Shown here: positions 35,615 to 47,496 of the stretch, one piece after another
Numbering within the stretch: position 1 is the first letter of the stretch
Layout of the letters: the number at the start of each line of letters is the position of its first letter
Source: Macrotrachela quadricornifera
Lineage: Eukaryota; Rotifera; Eurotatoria; Philodinida; Philodinidae
DNA: 64,000 bases
Assembly (NCBI GenBank): GCA_022393335.1
Contig: JAJEKB010000542.1
Coordinates: forward strand, 297,189-361,188
Direction: 5' to 3'
Made by a program: the position numbers and the translations under genes
Notes under the pieces: model-generated
Told to the model about the DNA's origin: nothing
The model's database searches: none
The model's input: the letters and a program-made list of their open reading frames with translations, nothing else

Positions 35615-38135
35615 TCAAGGCTTTTGAGCTTGATCATCAAAACGAATCATTTGTGCGATAGATGGTTTACCCATACAATCAATATAAAACAACATATAAA
35701 ATCCTGGTGCAATCAAAGCAATTCGAGCTTCAGGTGTTGTAAACTGTAACATTGTTGATGAAGATATTTCTTGAAAAGGAAGATTAATTAGATGTTGTCC
35801 TCCATCCCATCCATGTGTAGCTGATCCTAATTTAATAAGTCTTAATTGACTTTTACTACCAAGAGAACATTGATTTGGAAGATCACTTAAGTGTATAATA
35901 TATTGACGATTGCTATGAAGAAGATAAAATCGTTGTCCAGCAATAATACTTTCAAATTGATATTCATTCGGATTACTATAACTTAATGAAATGATTACTG
36001 GTCGTCGTTGACCATCAATATATAAATAAGGTGGACTAAAAATTTCTGCTACCCATGTTTCAGTAGGTACGGTAAGTGATCCTTGAGTACCTTTGGATAA
36101 TCGTCCATCATCAAACATTTGAACATTTAAATCGATATTAGTGGTATCAGGTAATGGTTGACTATTTGAACTTGAATTATATTGAGATAAAGGTTTTTCT
36201 GATAATGGAGAATAATGAATAGTAGCTCGAGCTGTTCCACCACCTGAGATCCATATACGACCATCAGGTAATAAAAGAGCTACATTATGATATAAACGAG
36301 CTTCAATACCTTCGTTCATACGTGCTTTATCATAATCAAGAAAAGCACCAGTAATATTATCAAATTTAGGTGTCAATAGCACTGGATAATTTACAGAGCC
36401 GTAAAAATCATAATTACCTCCATTAATAACAAGAACTTGTGATGTAGGTAAAAGTAATGCGTAATGCATTGTTCGATCATCTTGTGAATATTCTCCTAAA
36501 AAATTTGATTTTAATGTCCAATGACCACCACCAGGTTCATAAATTGATGTAAAAAATTCTTCCAATTTTCTACTACCTCGACCACCACCATAACGTTGAT
36601 AACCTATAGATTCAAAGAAAATGATTCGTATTAAGTTATATTGTTAATCTTTGATTACCTCGACGAGTATTATCTTGATACAGTTGCGTTCCAGGTGATG
36701 TTGGTTGACCACCAATAAGTATGATTCGACCACTATTTGGATCTCTGATTGTTGTTCCATACGATGTTATATTCTCAGGTCTTGGTGGACCAGGTGAAAA
36801 TGTTACAGTAGGAGATTGACGACTTCCACCAATATGCATATGATAGGTATCTTTTGTCTTTCGCATAAAAGCAGTATCACGTGTTCGTGCACTTACCCAA
36901 TCACCTTCACGTGTCAAATAAATTCTACTTTCAGTCATTAAATATGCTTGTTCATAGAGTTTGAACACATCATATTGATTATCCTTAATACATCGTGTAC
37001 TACAATTTACTCCAGGTGTTGGTTTAAAGTAAGGATTGATATGATTAGTAAAAGGACTATTTGCTGTTGATTTTACATTGACTTTCTTCCATGCAGATTG
37101 TGTATTATTCGATGATGAAAATACTTGAGGATCAAAGAATTCAACAAAATCATTGTTTTCAAATGAATACATTGAAGGATAACCAGTATCAAAGCCTACA
37201 AAACCACCCATTATAACTAATCGACCATCAAGTAGAGGGACAATTGATGCATACCAACGACCACGTTCCATAAGACCTAGAGTAAATTACCATTTTTTCT
37301 ATATTGATGAGAATATCGAGCTGTTTATTTCATAATTCAATTATAATGTACTCAAAGAAAAACAATGTAGATGAACTTCTGGTGTCTTAACATATTAAGA
37401 AAGATTCGTTGTATTAAACTGATTTTTATTTTAGATTTACTTATGTAATTGATGTGTATAGACTTATGATATTAATAAATATGAATTCATACCTGCAAAT
37501 ATCCATGGATTGTTAGAATTATCTATTGTATTATTAGTATTTGGCATACGTCGCCAATCAATTTGATTCCATGTAATATTAACATGTTTTCGCCAATCAT
37601 ACAAATATGTTGCACGGTTTCCGGTACGAAATGGATGATAATATTGAGTTCCACCAACAAATAATACATTTCCATCTGGTACATGTAGATGTCCAGTACA
37701 AAATAAATCATTAGGAGCAAAATGTTCAGGCCATTTAGGATCTGGTACAGGAACCGGATGAGGAACACGAAAGAATGTATTTCTTTGTGGATTGTAAACT
37801 CCAACATTATTTACTAATTGAAAATAATCATTTATTTTTTCCATTCGAAATGGATCTTCTCTTTGTTGAAATACACCTTCGCCTCCTCGAGGATCATCTG
37901 CTTGAGGATATGTTTCTATTGGACCACGGTTACGCCAACTACTTCCACTAGCGACTAAAATATCGCCAGAAGGAAGAAGTGCTGCATGAACAGTTTGCAT
38001 ACCAAGACTTTTCCCAATAGCTCCACCTCCAAGTTCAGGAACTACTACTTGCCAACTACCACCCAATAGAGTATTTGGATGATCTTGACCAAGAATGACT
38101 TTAATAAAAAGTAATGCGATAAATAGAAGAGACAT
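35615..38135 (-). CDS. Secreted AA5-family copper-radical oxidase (galactose/glyoxal-oxidase-like)
   Basis: Three exons (38135-37493, 37276-36659, 36603-35615) join to about 749 aa. The first ATG gives a signal peptide (MSLLFIALLFIKVILG). A seven-bladed kelch-like propeller follows, with repeated 'LPDGxxxxxGG' blades, then a C-terminal galactose-oxidase Ig-like domain (DUF1929). All cofactor and copper ligands of the family appear: the cross-linking Cys in DLFCTGHLHVPDGNVLFVGG, the radical Tyr in RGRWYASIVPLLDGRLVIMGG's RWYA, the Tyr-His pair in RLYHNVALLLPDG, and the second His in GSATHGWDGGQH. It should oxidise a primary alcohol or aldehyde, releasing H2O2, outside the cell. The family is common in fungi, plants and bacteria and rare in animals, so horizontal acquisition is likely. 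The substrate cannot be told. Confidence 0.88.
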
Positions 38136-39049
38136 TTTTTTCAATTGATTTTGAAGACAATGAAAATTTACAATAAAGTTGTTACTATTTAATACTAGAT
38201 TACTTCCGTTGTCTCGCTTCCACGAACTTTCACAGACAAAGAATCATACAAGATTATACATAAACACATTCTCATTCGTTGAGTTTAGGATGACAAATAT
38301 TTGAAGTGTAAAAGAACGTCATATTTTTGTGCTTTTAGTGACACATAAATCTATGTAAATAAGATTGTATAAAAAGAAAAGAAAACTGTGAAATAGTATA
38401 GTAGAGTCAATTATACTCTTTATGATTTGTTCTTTTTTTCCAACATAGTTTGATTAATATCAAATATCATGCTTTCCAAGAAAGATGATGAAAATGCAAT
38501 TAGCAAATAAGAAGAAAGGAAGTGACATATATCTTCATTTTTCGCAGAATTAACCTGATTTCATATTAAAATAAAATGATTAGATCTCATCAATCTTTCA
38601 AATGACTCTTATTGCATGTTTAGAATAGTTTTCAAATTATGAATATATAGAATGATGAAGGAACTAAAACCAACAGAATAAACAACTAATGAATGCATAT
38701 TTATACTGGATTAGGACATCCATAAAACGTGATTGGTTAACTTAGGACTTGTTTGAGAAGATTTGAATGGTATTTTTCGTATGTACCACCATTTAAAGTA
38801 TTATCAATAATTTTTTTTTGTAATATGACTCATTGCGGACGAATACTATGCATTTTTGTTGTACAATGTGATTATATTTCAAGGATCCACTTGTTACTTC
38901 TAAAATTTTATTATTTATACTTCTGATGGATTTAATATGAACTAGACAATGGTGATCTACACATCTTTATTATTATATAAAACAAGGGAAGTCATACAAA
39001 TAGGTTATAAAAAAACAGCTAGATTAATATAATTTATTCTCCATTTACG
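38136..39049. other. intergenic between two minus-strand foreign-type genes
   Basis: Upstream region of the oxidase and 3' region of the NAD(P)HX dehydratase. AT-rich, with no exon or repeat seen. Confidence 0.4.
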
Positions 39050-41595
39050 TTATGGTGTTGCGTCATTCGCATTTTTATTAGAGTTTCTATCTGTCTTTTT
39101 AGTTGCTTGACGCAAACGTCGTTGAATTGCAGGAAGACGATCAATAAAATCTGTTGCCATAGCTCCATCTTCACCCACTTCTTTTGAAACAGCTTCACCA
39201 GTAACAGCATGAAAATAAACACCCCATACAGCAGCTGTAGTTGGTTCCATACCTTGTGCTAAAAGTCCACCAATGATGCCTGCTAAAGTATCACCACTAC
39301 CTGCAGTGCCTACAAATAATAGTTCACGTAAATATTCATTATACTGCAAATGAAGAAACGTTTCATACAGAAAAAAAGGTTCTTCTTACATAGCTAGATA
39401 TTCATTGAGACAAATGAAAAAAATATATAAAATTTTTGGTTCACTAATCTCTAATCACTTGAAGAGAAGTATTTAAACGATCAGCTAAGATTTTTATAAT
39501 TGTAAGATTTATAATCATTCAATTAACCACGGTGAAACATTATACTTTTTTGATTTCAGACATCAACTATTTTATTGTTTCTTTAGAGATGGTGGCAAAT
39601 CTTTGAAACTAACTCTTCACTTAATGGAGAAAAAAAGTCTTCTCAGGAACTTAAATATAAGTTGAATTAATAGTTATGTTAAGTATAGTCATTACGAGAT
39701 ATTCAATGTAATTGAGATAGTTTTTCTTACCTAAAGCTCTACTACCGGCTTCATTCTTGAATACTGATCCATCTGGTGTCGCAATGAATGTATTTTGTCC
39801 TTTGAGTACAAGTACTGTATGCGATTGTCGAGCGAATTCATTAGCAATCGATTCAGGTGCTGTCATGTCAACTTCTTTACCATTTGTAAGTGCTTTAAAT
39901 TCATCTTCATGAGGTGTGAGAATTCGAGGAGCTATTGGTATTTGTTTTGAATCGTAGCCATACAGAGCCTATGTACAAAACTATCAATCACATATTCCAG
40001 CTAATAAAAACGATAGTACAATTTTTACAAAATTTATTATAAGTTAATAATATTTGTAGTATGCTACTTCACCTATTTACGTTGGTGATGTACAATTAAC
40101 AAGCACTCACATCTTAGTGCTCAATCCATTCGAACTTTATTTGTCAACTATAGGCAAAATATTGATAAAGAACGAAGTAGCCTATAAGAAATGATGCCTT
40201 CATACTTTTATTTCCAATTCCATCATCATTTCGAAGTAGAAGCAAAACATGACTGATGCCAATTGCTTTCTTGCAGGTTTACTCGAAATTCTTACAAACA
40301 AAATTTAGGGATTTCTTCTCGCATCTCACTTATATATTGTTAACGATTGAATGAAAAAATTAATTTCAACTAAAAAAATATACAGAAGAACGAACAGGAC
40401 AAGAATGTAGCTAGAGGACTATGAAAGACAGAGTACGAGAATAGAACATTCATCAACAAGATACGATATTATAACAACGAAGGCAAAGATTAAATAGAGA
40501 ATTTTTCGTGCTCTATGGATCGAAAAACAATGAGTAAAAGTATTATTGGTATGATTTGACCTAGCTCTGAATCCAAAGCAAATTGGGCAAATAATGTATG
40601 AAACTAGGAAAAGTTTCACCTTTTGATGCTTTACTATTCTTGAGAAAACGATCATTTATTGCTTCATTCTTTTTTTCATATCTTGTAAATTTGATATCGT
40701 GAAAATAAAGATGTAAGAACACGAATCTGTTCCAGATTTTTCATACTTGAAACTTGAATAATGTCTACTTACAGTTGAAAGATGAAGTTTAAGCGGTCTC
40801 AACACCTGACTATGTTCTCTCTTAAATGGTTAATAACTATTTTTTCCTTTCAATTATATTTTCTATAATAAATAATATTTGATAACTAAAATTATTATGT
40901 AAATTTAGACCTTTTTCCTAATTAGTTATAAGCAGAAAAAAGCTTTTATGCCATTAATATGAAAAAATTGTCTCTATTCTATAAGTTTTAGTTCATAATC
41001 TTGTTATATTATAAAATCATTGTACAATTACTTGTGGATTTTCTGAATATTTATTTGCTGTTCAATATTCAAATCCTTTAATGTGATAAATTTTATTGTG
41101 AAATATTGGTTGACTGACATGTGAACTTAAACTATTTTATTTAATAGCTTTAACGGTTTTTCTTACCTGTGCATCAACCACCATTGGTAATGATGCTTTA
41201 ACAAGAAGTTCATGAACAGCTTTTTCAGTCTCTTTATCTTCATCAATACCAGGACCCAACACAATAGCTGAACATGCCTTTATTTGTTCTTTAAGTAGTT
41301 TAGAAGCGGCATTCGCTCCTATTGTTCCATGTGATGTTTCCGGTAAAGGTATCATCATTAATTCTGGAACAGCAACACCAATTTGTATGGCAACACTTTC
41401 AGGTACAGCTACACGAACTGTTCCACAACCAATACGTAATGCTGCTCGTGCAGCAAGAATCACTGCTCCAGGTAAACGTCGACTTCCACCAATAACTAAT
41501 AATTTTCCACGACTAGCTTTGCTTGTATCATCGTCCCAATCTGGTAAATGCATAGTTTTCAATAAATCTACATTGATCTTTTGCACAGACTTCAT
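39050..41595 (-). CDS. nnrD: Bacterial-type ADP/ATP-dependent NAD(P)H-hydrate dehydratase
   Basis: Three exons (41595-41167, 39968-39731, 39309-39050) join in frame to 308 aa. The enzyme repairs damaged NADHX/NADPHX using a nucleotide cofactor (ribokinase-like fold). Seen in order: GKLLVIGGSRRLPGAVILAA, ARAALRIGCGTVRVAVPES, AIVLGPGIDEDKETEKAV, MVVDAQ, PRILTPHEDEFKAL, TVLVLKGQNTFIATPDG and the catalytic loop GTAGSGDTLAGIIGGLLAQG. These blocks follow bacterial NnrD rather than the animal NAXD/CARKD protein, whose loop reads GQGDLLSGS. Intron 1 is 1,198 nt and intron 2 is 421 nt, both unusually long for this locus. No mitochondrial targeting peptide is obvious. Likely acquired from bacteria and since supplied with introns. 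Confidence 0.88.
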
Positions 41596-41937
41596 GATGA
41601 TAGTGATGAATAAACGATATGTTGTGTAGTTTTCCTAAGTGTTACAAGCACAGAAAATAAATTCAGTTTACAAAAGAAAATTGCTTCACAGAATTAGAAT
41701 TTTACGAGTCAGTCAACGATGAGTACATGAGTATTTAGATCTATAATATCGACGATAACAAAAGAAAACAAGACAAATATGAATGAATATGGCTAGAGAA
41801 ATTTATCGATGTTGTCTTTTCTCGAACTACACTCTCACCTACACTCAGACGCTTCTATGCTCATCGTTTCATTTCCCCAACTAATACAATTAGTCCAATG
41901 AATTCCTACTGAATCGTTGAAACTAGAAGTGGCAACA
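41596..41937. other. upstream region of nnrD-like gene
   Basis: AT-rich, with no further signal recognised apart from the small frame that follows. Confidence 0.35.
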
Positions 41938-42051
41938 ATGGCCTTTAAATATGCTGTTGATCCAGGTACTTATACAATTACAATTGGCATGGCAATTAAT
42001 CATCGTCATATAAAAGAAGAATTGGAAAAACTCATACGCAATTCTGAATGA
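41938..42051 (+). CDS. 37-residue open frame or gene-fragment remnant
   Basis: ATG at 41938 to TGA at 42051 encodes 37 aa containing DPGTYTITIGMAINHRHIKE followed by ELEKLIRNSE. The composition is protein-like and has a mixed, non-simple sequence, unlike the random frames nearby. It has no recognisable domain and no splice partner that I could find. It could be a micro-ORF, a last exon, or the C-terminal relic of an enzyme. Low confidence. Confidence 0.25.
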   Translation: MAFKYAVDPGTYTITIGMAINHRHIKEELEKLIRNSE

Positions 42052-43270
42052 TATAGGATTATTGTTTTTGAATCTTGATTTCATTAATTTAATTTTGAAT
42101 GATTTTATCCTTGTTCTTTTCCAAAAAACTCTATTGTCTTATTTTACATTTCCGAAAAAAGTTTATTTAGAAAAAAAAATTCTCTCTATATTCAAATTCG
42201 TAAAGATAAATGAAATTCTACCATTCATATTAGTTTCTAAATTGTAGATTCATCTCATCAAAATTTAGTTTTGTGAAGTAAGCTATCGTAGATATTTATA
42301 ATTCTGTATTAGAAAGCAACAATGCTTAAAATTTCGATAGTTAATAAGTATATCATTTTTCATAGCAAAACAGGTTAATCAATCAATTTTAACTTGATTC
42401 ATATTTGTGAAATAAGTCATAATTTTAATTGTAAATAATTCAGTTGTTTCATTCAAACTTCTATTATAAAATATAAACTACGATAAAGTATATAAATATT
42501 GATAGAAATACTAAATTTTTCTTCTAATTCAGAAAAGCTCATACAAAAACTATAACTTAATCCTATTTTCTAGTCAATTTATGCATTAGTTTATCTCAAT
42601 TTTCAATGTCTAGTTCTCATATTAAAAACATTCATGCTTATATATTCAAAACTAAGATTAAAGCAACTTACTTTTATTAAAAATAATATATGAGCTATAT
42701 AAAATATTATTACAAAATATGTTATCTAAAATGAACATAAGATTATGTTCATAACAGATTAATAAAATCTTGAGATACAGATAACAAATAAGCTTGAATA
42801 GATTTAAAAGTAATAAATCATTCTTAATGAATATGCAAAATTAGCAATTATTCTTAAATATAAAATGTGCTATATAAAAGATAATTTGTATGGGTAATTT
42901 CATTAAAAAAAACATATTTGTATATAGCAATAATTTTCTTTTCGTTAATATCGTTACAAAAAAGAAAGTAAAGTACTTATAAAATACGATAACAAAAAAA
43001 CTAACTATGAATAAAATAGATAGCTGGAATAAAAATAACATGAAAAATATTTTCAGGTAATAAATTATCGAATAATCCAAGAGTAGTAAATTGAATATAT
43101 GTGCATTTTAATTAATATTCATTTGTTTATATATGAAAAACTAAAATAGGAAATAAGGAAAAGATATTCTATGAATATTTTTAGCAAATATTTTAAAATA
43201 CTTGTATAAACACGTAGATCAATTCAGTTATTTTATTTTTTGATAAATTCGTATTATCATTTTTAGTAAA
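42052..43270. other. gene-poor AT-rich region
   Basis: No exon, RNA gene or repeat could be supported. The frames at 42062 and 42841 are Phe/Ile-rich random sequence. Confidence 0.45.
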
Positions 43271-44513
43271 TTATGGTAGCAAAGCAAGTTCAGCCATTAA
43301 TGGCAAATGATCACTTGGATGTTGTTCATTTGGTAAAGTAAAATCCTCATTCATTGCTCGTTCACCATCATTATGTAAAACATTTAATAATTTTAGAGGT
43401 CGCATACGATCACGTTGATAATAAATATAATCAATTGTATCACAAAAATGATTAACAATTCGTGTTGTAAATGGCATTAAAAATGTCTTTTCATTATAAG
43501 CACTTTCTAAAGCTTTTTTATACATATGAGATTCAGTAAGATATTTTGTAGTCTTATTTAAATCATCATTAAATAATGGTAAATAAACTTCATGAACTTT
43601 AGAATAATAATCAGCAGTATCTGTAAGAAGTCCATTTCTTATATAATCATGAACAATTGAATCACGTGTACTATTAAAATCACCAACAATAATAAATGGT
43701 TTATCACCAGATTCTTTGTTTAATCGAGTAAGCTCATTAAAAAGAGTACGAATTTGAAAGAGTTGTGTTGCAGGTAATGTATGATTCCAATTAAGATGTG
43801 TATTACATATCCATATTTGTTGTTTTTCTCCATTCAATGGATTTACCTATAAAAAATAATAAATTTCCAAAAAATATTTTGGCATCTTTTTCAAATAGAT
43901 GATCGATATTTTTGAAGAATATTTTTACTGTTTAAATACTTTATCATATTACCGTATTATTTTGTAATTGAAGAAGACAGAAGAGAGCAGCATTATATGT
44001 AGCTAATGCTGTTTGTGTTGGAAATTGAGTTTGTGCACTATCGAAATAACCAAGTCGATGTTGAGTTATTAATTTAAATTTATCTTGTTTAAAAAATATT
44101 ACAACACCATCTTTAGCTTTGGCACCGCCACGTTCAGCAAAAATACCATTATCATATCCTAATTTAGAAAGAAATGGACTAAGCCATTCATGAAAATTAT
44201 CTTTATGCATTTCTTGTAAACAAACAATATCTGCATTAAATGATTGTAATTCACGTTCAAATAATTTTGATCTATATGAAAAATCGAGATAAGCTGGATT
44301 AGTTTGTGGAAAATATTGTTTTTCAGCAAGATTTGAAGCCAGGCAATTATATGTTAAAATAGTAAATGTTGAAATAGGTGCAGAATGATCGGCAGTATCT
44401 TTAATTTGAATCATGTTTTTAAACATAAGTGATTTTTGTCGTCGTGAAATATTGAATAAAGTAGAGTGTAATCGTTGTGAAAAGAGTGTTTGACAAATAG
44501 ATACTATTTTCAT
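43271..44513 (-). CDS. CCR4/Angel-type exonuclease (EEP superfamily)
   Basis: Two exons (44513-43953 and 43846-43271) join in frame to 378 aa. Residues about 50-378 form an endonuclease/exonuclease/phosphatase domain. TILTYNCLASNLAEKQYF, DIVCLQEMHKDNFHEWL (Mg-binding Glu), ICNTHLNWNHTLPATQLFQI, IIVGDFNST, HFCDTIDYIYY and HPSDHLPLMAEL mark the six catalytic motifs. The 'YNxLA' start and 'NTHLxW…P…Q…Q' block point to the CCR4/nocturnin/Angel/PDE12 branch, which removes poly(A) or cleaves 2'-5' linkages. The first ATG is at 44513. The first about 35 residues are basic and amphipathic (MKIVSICQTLFSQRLHSTLF), resembling a mitochondrial presequence and recalling PDE12. The leucine-rich-repeat region of CCR4 itself is absent. 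The exact subfamily is uncertain. Confidence 0.85.
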
Positions 44514-46587
44514 TAAAAACAAATATATATTAATGTGCTCTGAAGAACAATCAACAGAATATTAACACAAAAATCTAAAAAATATATTTTCGAAATTTAA
44601 ACGTATTAATAAATTCTATGTATAACTTTATTATAGTTCAATGGAATCCATAATTGGAACTATAGAATCAATCAAACTAGATATGTAATCGCACCTTTTT
44701 GAAGAATTTATTGTTTTAATAGTTGATAGAATTAGACATAACGTAACTTAACCAGAATACTCAGCAGAACGATAGGAGCAAACTCAAAGCCATTCGAGAA
44801 GAATACTCAGCAGAGGGCGCTTGTTTTTGAATTATAAAACACTTCATTATCGTAGTGCAATGTAATCCGTAAAGAATATATAATTGTAATATTAATTCGA
44901 CATATATTTTACAAGAATTGTTAGAAACTAATAAAAAAATATGAACTTAATATAAAATATTTTCGTAAAATTTTTCTCAATGGCATAAGTCTGTATGCTT
45001 CAAAAATATGCCTCGCCTGAATCGATTATTCGGGATGTATTAAAATATATTTAGATATACGTTAGTAGTAATGATGTCATAGAGAATAACATAGTTACGT
45101 TGAGCTATAACAAACGAACGTAAGTTTAAATATAAATACTTTTATAATTAATGCATATGCACATACATCTTTCATACTATATATGCATTAATTAGGCGTA
45201 TTAGTATAAGAGGGATCAATACTATTCTCTATATGTCAGCATATGATTCTTATAATTGGATTCATATGAAAAATTCATCACACTCAAATATGTGGTATAT
45301 GATTAAACAAATTTTGGTGTACACAAAAACAACATTTTATATGTATATTGAAAGAAAATATTATTTATATGACCATGTCAAGTAATCACATAAAGATATA
45401 CGTGAAAAGACGACTACACAATAATGTGCATTATATAAAAATGTTGGAAAAGTATATTCACATTCGTATACCATTATTTTCTATTACGCTTCTTGCAAAA
45501 GTTTCAAAAAAAAAAAAGCTAAAAAGTTTGTGAATGAAAGTCACAATTGAAATAAAACAGTTTGGATACTATCTGCGATTGAACGCGACCTCTTTATGCG
45601 CTTACATATTTTTATGAAAATATGACTCATTTTAATGTCGTTGTACGGGAAAAAGATTTAGTTATATTGACAGAAGTGAGCAGGCGAACGTGTAACGACA
45701 TATTTTTCTTCTTCTACCGAGTTTGGCCTGCAAGTGCCTTATCATAGCTATTCGTCTTTGAAACCGACTTTGCAAGTGAAGTGATATTATGAATAAATCA
45801 AAAAAGAGTATGTTATTAGTCATTTCAAACATGTTCTGATGGAATAAATAGATTTAACTAAAAAACCATTATTTTACATAGGAAGTCAAGAAATTCGATT
45901 TCAATGTAACATTATTCATTTTACAATAATCTTTATATGATTGAATCATTGCTACATGTAGATAACCCTTATCTAATCTTTAGTTACCCATGTAAGATTA
46001 AACGTGTGCTATTATCCATTTGTAAACAGAAAAACGACAGATTATTTAAACTAAATTTTGATCAAAATATAATAATAGTCCGCGATTTTTATCGTTGAAA
46101 AGAGAAAATAAAAGTACATTGAATCATATAATTTGGATTTTTTTGAAAACTTTTCTCAAGATTTTCTATTCAAGTTTTTCAAAAACGATAGATTGCACAA
46201 GTTAGAAAAATTGGATTTTTGATTTTCAGAGATATACAGGATATTCTAATTGGAATGCTGAAAAAGTAAACAAGCTATTATTACAAGTCCGCAAGTTTTG
46301 AAAAATGTTCTAGAAAATTACGAATCATATGATTCGATGCATCTTTTATCTTATTTCAATCAAAAATTAATCCAATAGTACTCATCCTGTTTCTATTTTA
46401 AAGTGTACAAACAACAGAAGGTTATTTCAATTAGTATTTACCACGAATATCATAAAAACGATATATAATTCAAAATCTGAATTGATTAATTATTTAGATG
46501 AAAAACGAACTAGATGTACTTTATGACCTTTCTGAAAATTTGACTTAAGCCAGATGTAAGAGATATGAAGATATACAAATATAATGA
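44514..46587. other. intergenic, mostly featureless
   Basis: Upstream region of the CCR4-like gene. It holds two copies of the 14-mer GAATACTCAGCAGA about 50 bp apart (near 44756 and 44801), the second continuing into a CTCF-like site. The 61-codon frame at 45348 is not called. No other gene was seen. Confidence 0.45.
44807..44820 (+). promoter_or_regulatory. CTCF-like site upstream of the CCR4-like gene
   Basis: TCAGCAGAGGGCGC matches the animal CTCF core consensus CCASYAGRKGGCRS at 13 of 14 positions by hand. It lies 294 bp upstream of the minus-strand CCR4-like start codon. The 5' part is shared with a direct repeat copy near 44756 that lacks the GGGCGC half. Binding is untested. Confidence 0.4.
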
Positions 46588-47496
46588 ACAGGAAATGTAG
46601 GATTATTGGCAATACTAGTGATATTGAAGGAGCGCGTATTTCCATCCTCATCCGCATTGAAAGGGGCGCTCTATGTGAGTGCCTTCGCTATCATCTGTCT
46701 TTTAGAAGCTGCAAAGCAAAAATTTGATTCAAGAAATATCGTACACATGCCTTGGGAAAGCGAGCTAGCTGACGAAGAAACATTTGTTTCAAAAAATATC
46801 GCGCACACGCCTTGGGCAAGCGAGCAAGCTGATGAAGAAACATTTGATTCAGAAAATATCATACTCACGCCTTGGCGAAGGGAGGAAGCTTCTGAAACTG
46901 ACTTTCCGGATCCATTTATTAGCGTAAGTAGTTTTCATAACAATTGAAAATCCAAACTAGGCTTGGATTGGTCTTCAATACAACTTTTTGAAACATTGTT
47001 TGCTATATATTAGGAACCGATACAGAATGCGTATTCTGCTACTTCGTCGAAGACCGTTCGTAAATGTGTTGATTGTAAGAGAGCGCCTCATATGCAGTGT
47101 CTTCATTGTTCAAATTATGTTTGCATGGAATGCGCTCAAAAACACGTTGCCCTTGCTGCTGAACAAATAGATATGGTTCAACATGTTCTGAACGAGAAAA
47201 TGAATATAATTGATCGCTTATCGGCTGCAGCTAAAGAACGCGTTAATGCTGAGCATAATAATATTATAAAACAAGCAGACACTGAACGAGAACGAGCATT
47301 TATTACAATCGATCAAATGGCCGAACAACAAAAGACATACATACGGAACAAAAATGTACAATTAAGTGAATTATCATTAGATGAAATTCCATCTTACATA
47401 GAATCTATGACTAGTGATATTGAATATATTAATGAAACCAACACTCAAATATTTCGCATCAACAGCACCTTGCCAAAAATTCAAGTACAACAATAA
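46588..47496 (+). CDS. B-box zinc finger / coiled-coil protein (TRIM-like) with three 20-residue repeats
   Basis: Exon A ends at 46923 (AGC|GTAAGT) and exon B is 47014-47496, joined in phase 0 by a 90-nt intron. Exon A is open back to 46588 but its first in-frame ATG is at 46747, so an upstream exon probably exists. Exon A holds three tandem 20-aa units of the pattern F-x-S-x-N-I-x3-P-W-x2-E-x-A-x-E-T. Exon B begins with a B-box-like zinc finger (KCVDC, MQCLHCSNYVCMECAQKH), followed by a 110-residue charged helix (MVQHVLNEKMNIIDRL onwards) typical of a TRIM B-box coiled coil, and ends KIQVQQ. No RING, NHL or SPRY is present. Possible roles are scaffold or ubiquitin-pathway adaptor. Local GC is higher than in the flanks. 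Confidence 0.6.
46723..46902 (+). repeat. Three tandem 60-bp in-frame coding repeats
   Basis: Units at 46723-46782, 46783-46842 and 46843-46902 each encode 20 aa starting Phe and ending Glu-Thr (last unit Thr-Asp). Nucleotide similarity is highest between units 1 and 2 (CGCCTTGGG, AGCGAGC, GATGAAGAAACATTTG shared). The exact 60-nt period keeps the frame. Confidence 0.75.

Noticed and set aside
46675..46705. 31-nt intron-like segment GTGAGT…TTTTAG in the B-box gene
   Set aside because: Too short for a spliceosomal intron here, and its removal breaks the frame of the 20-aa repeats.
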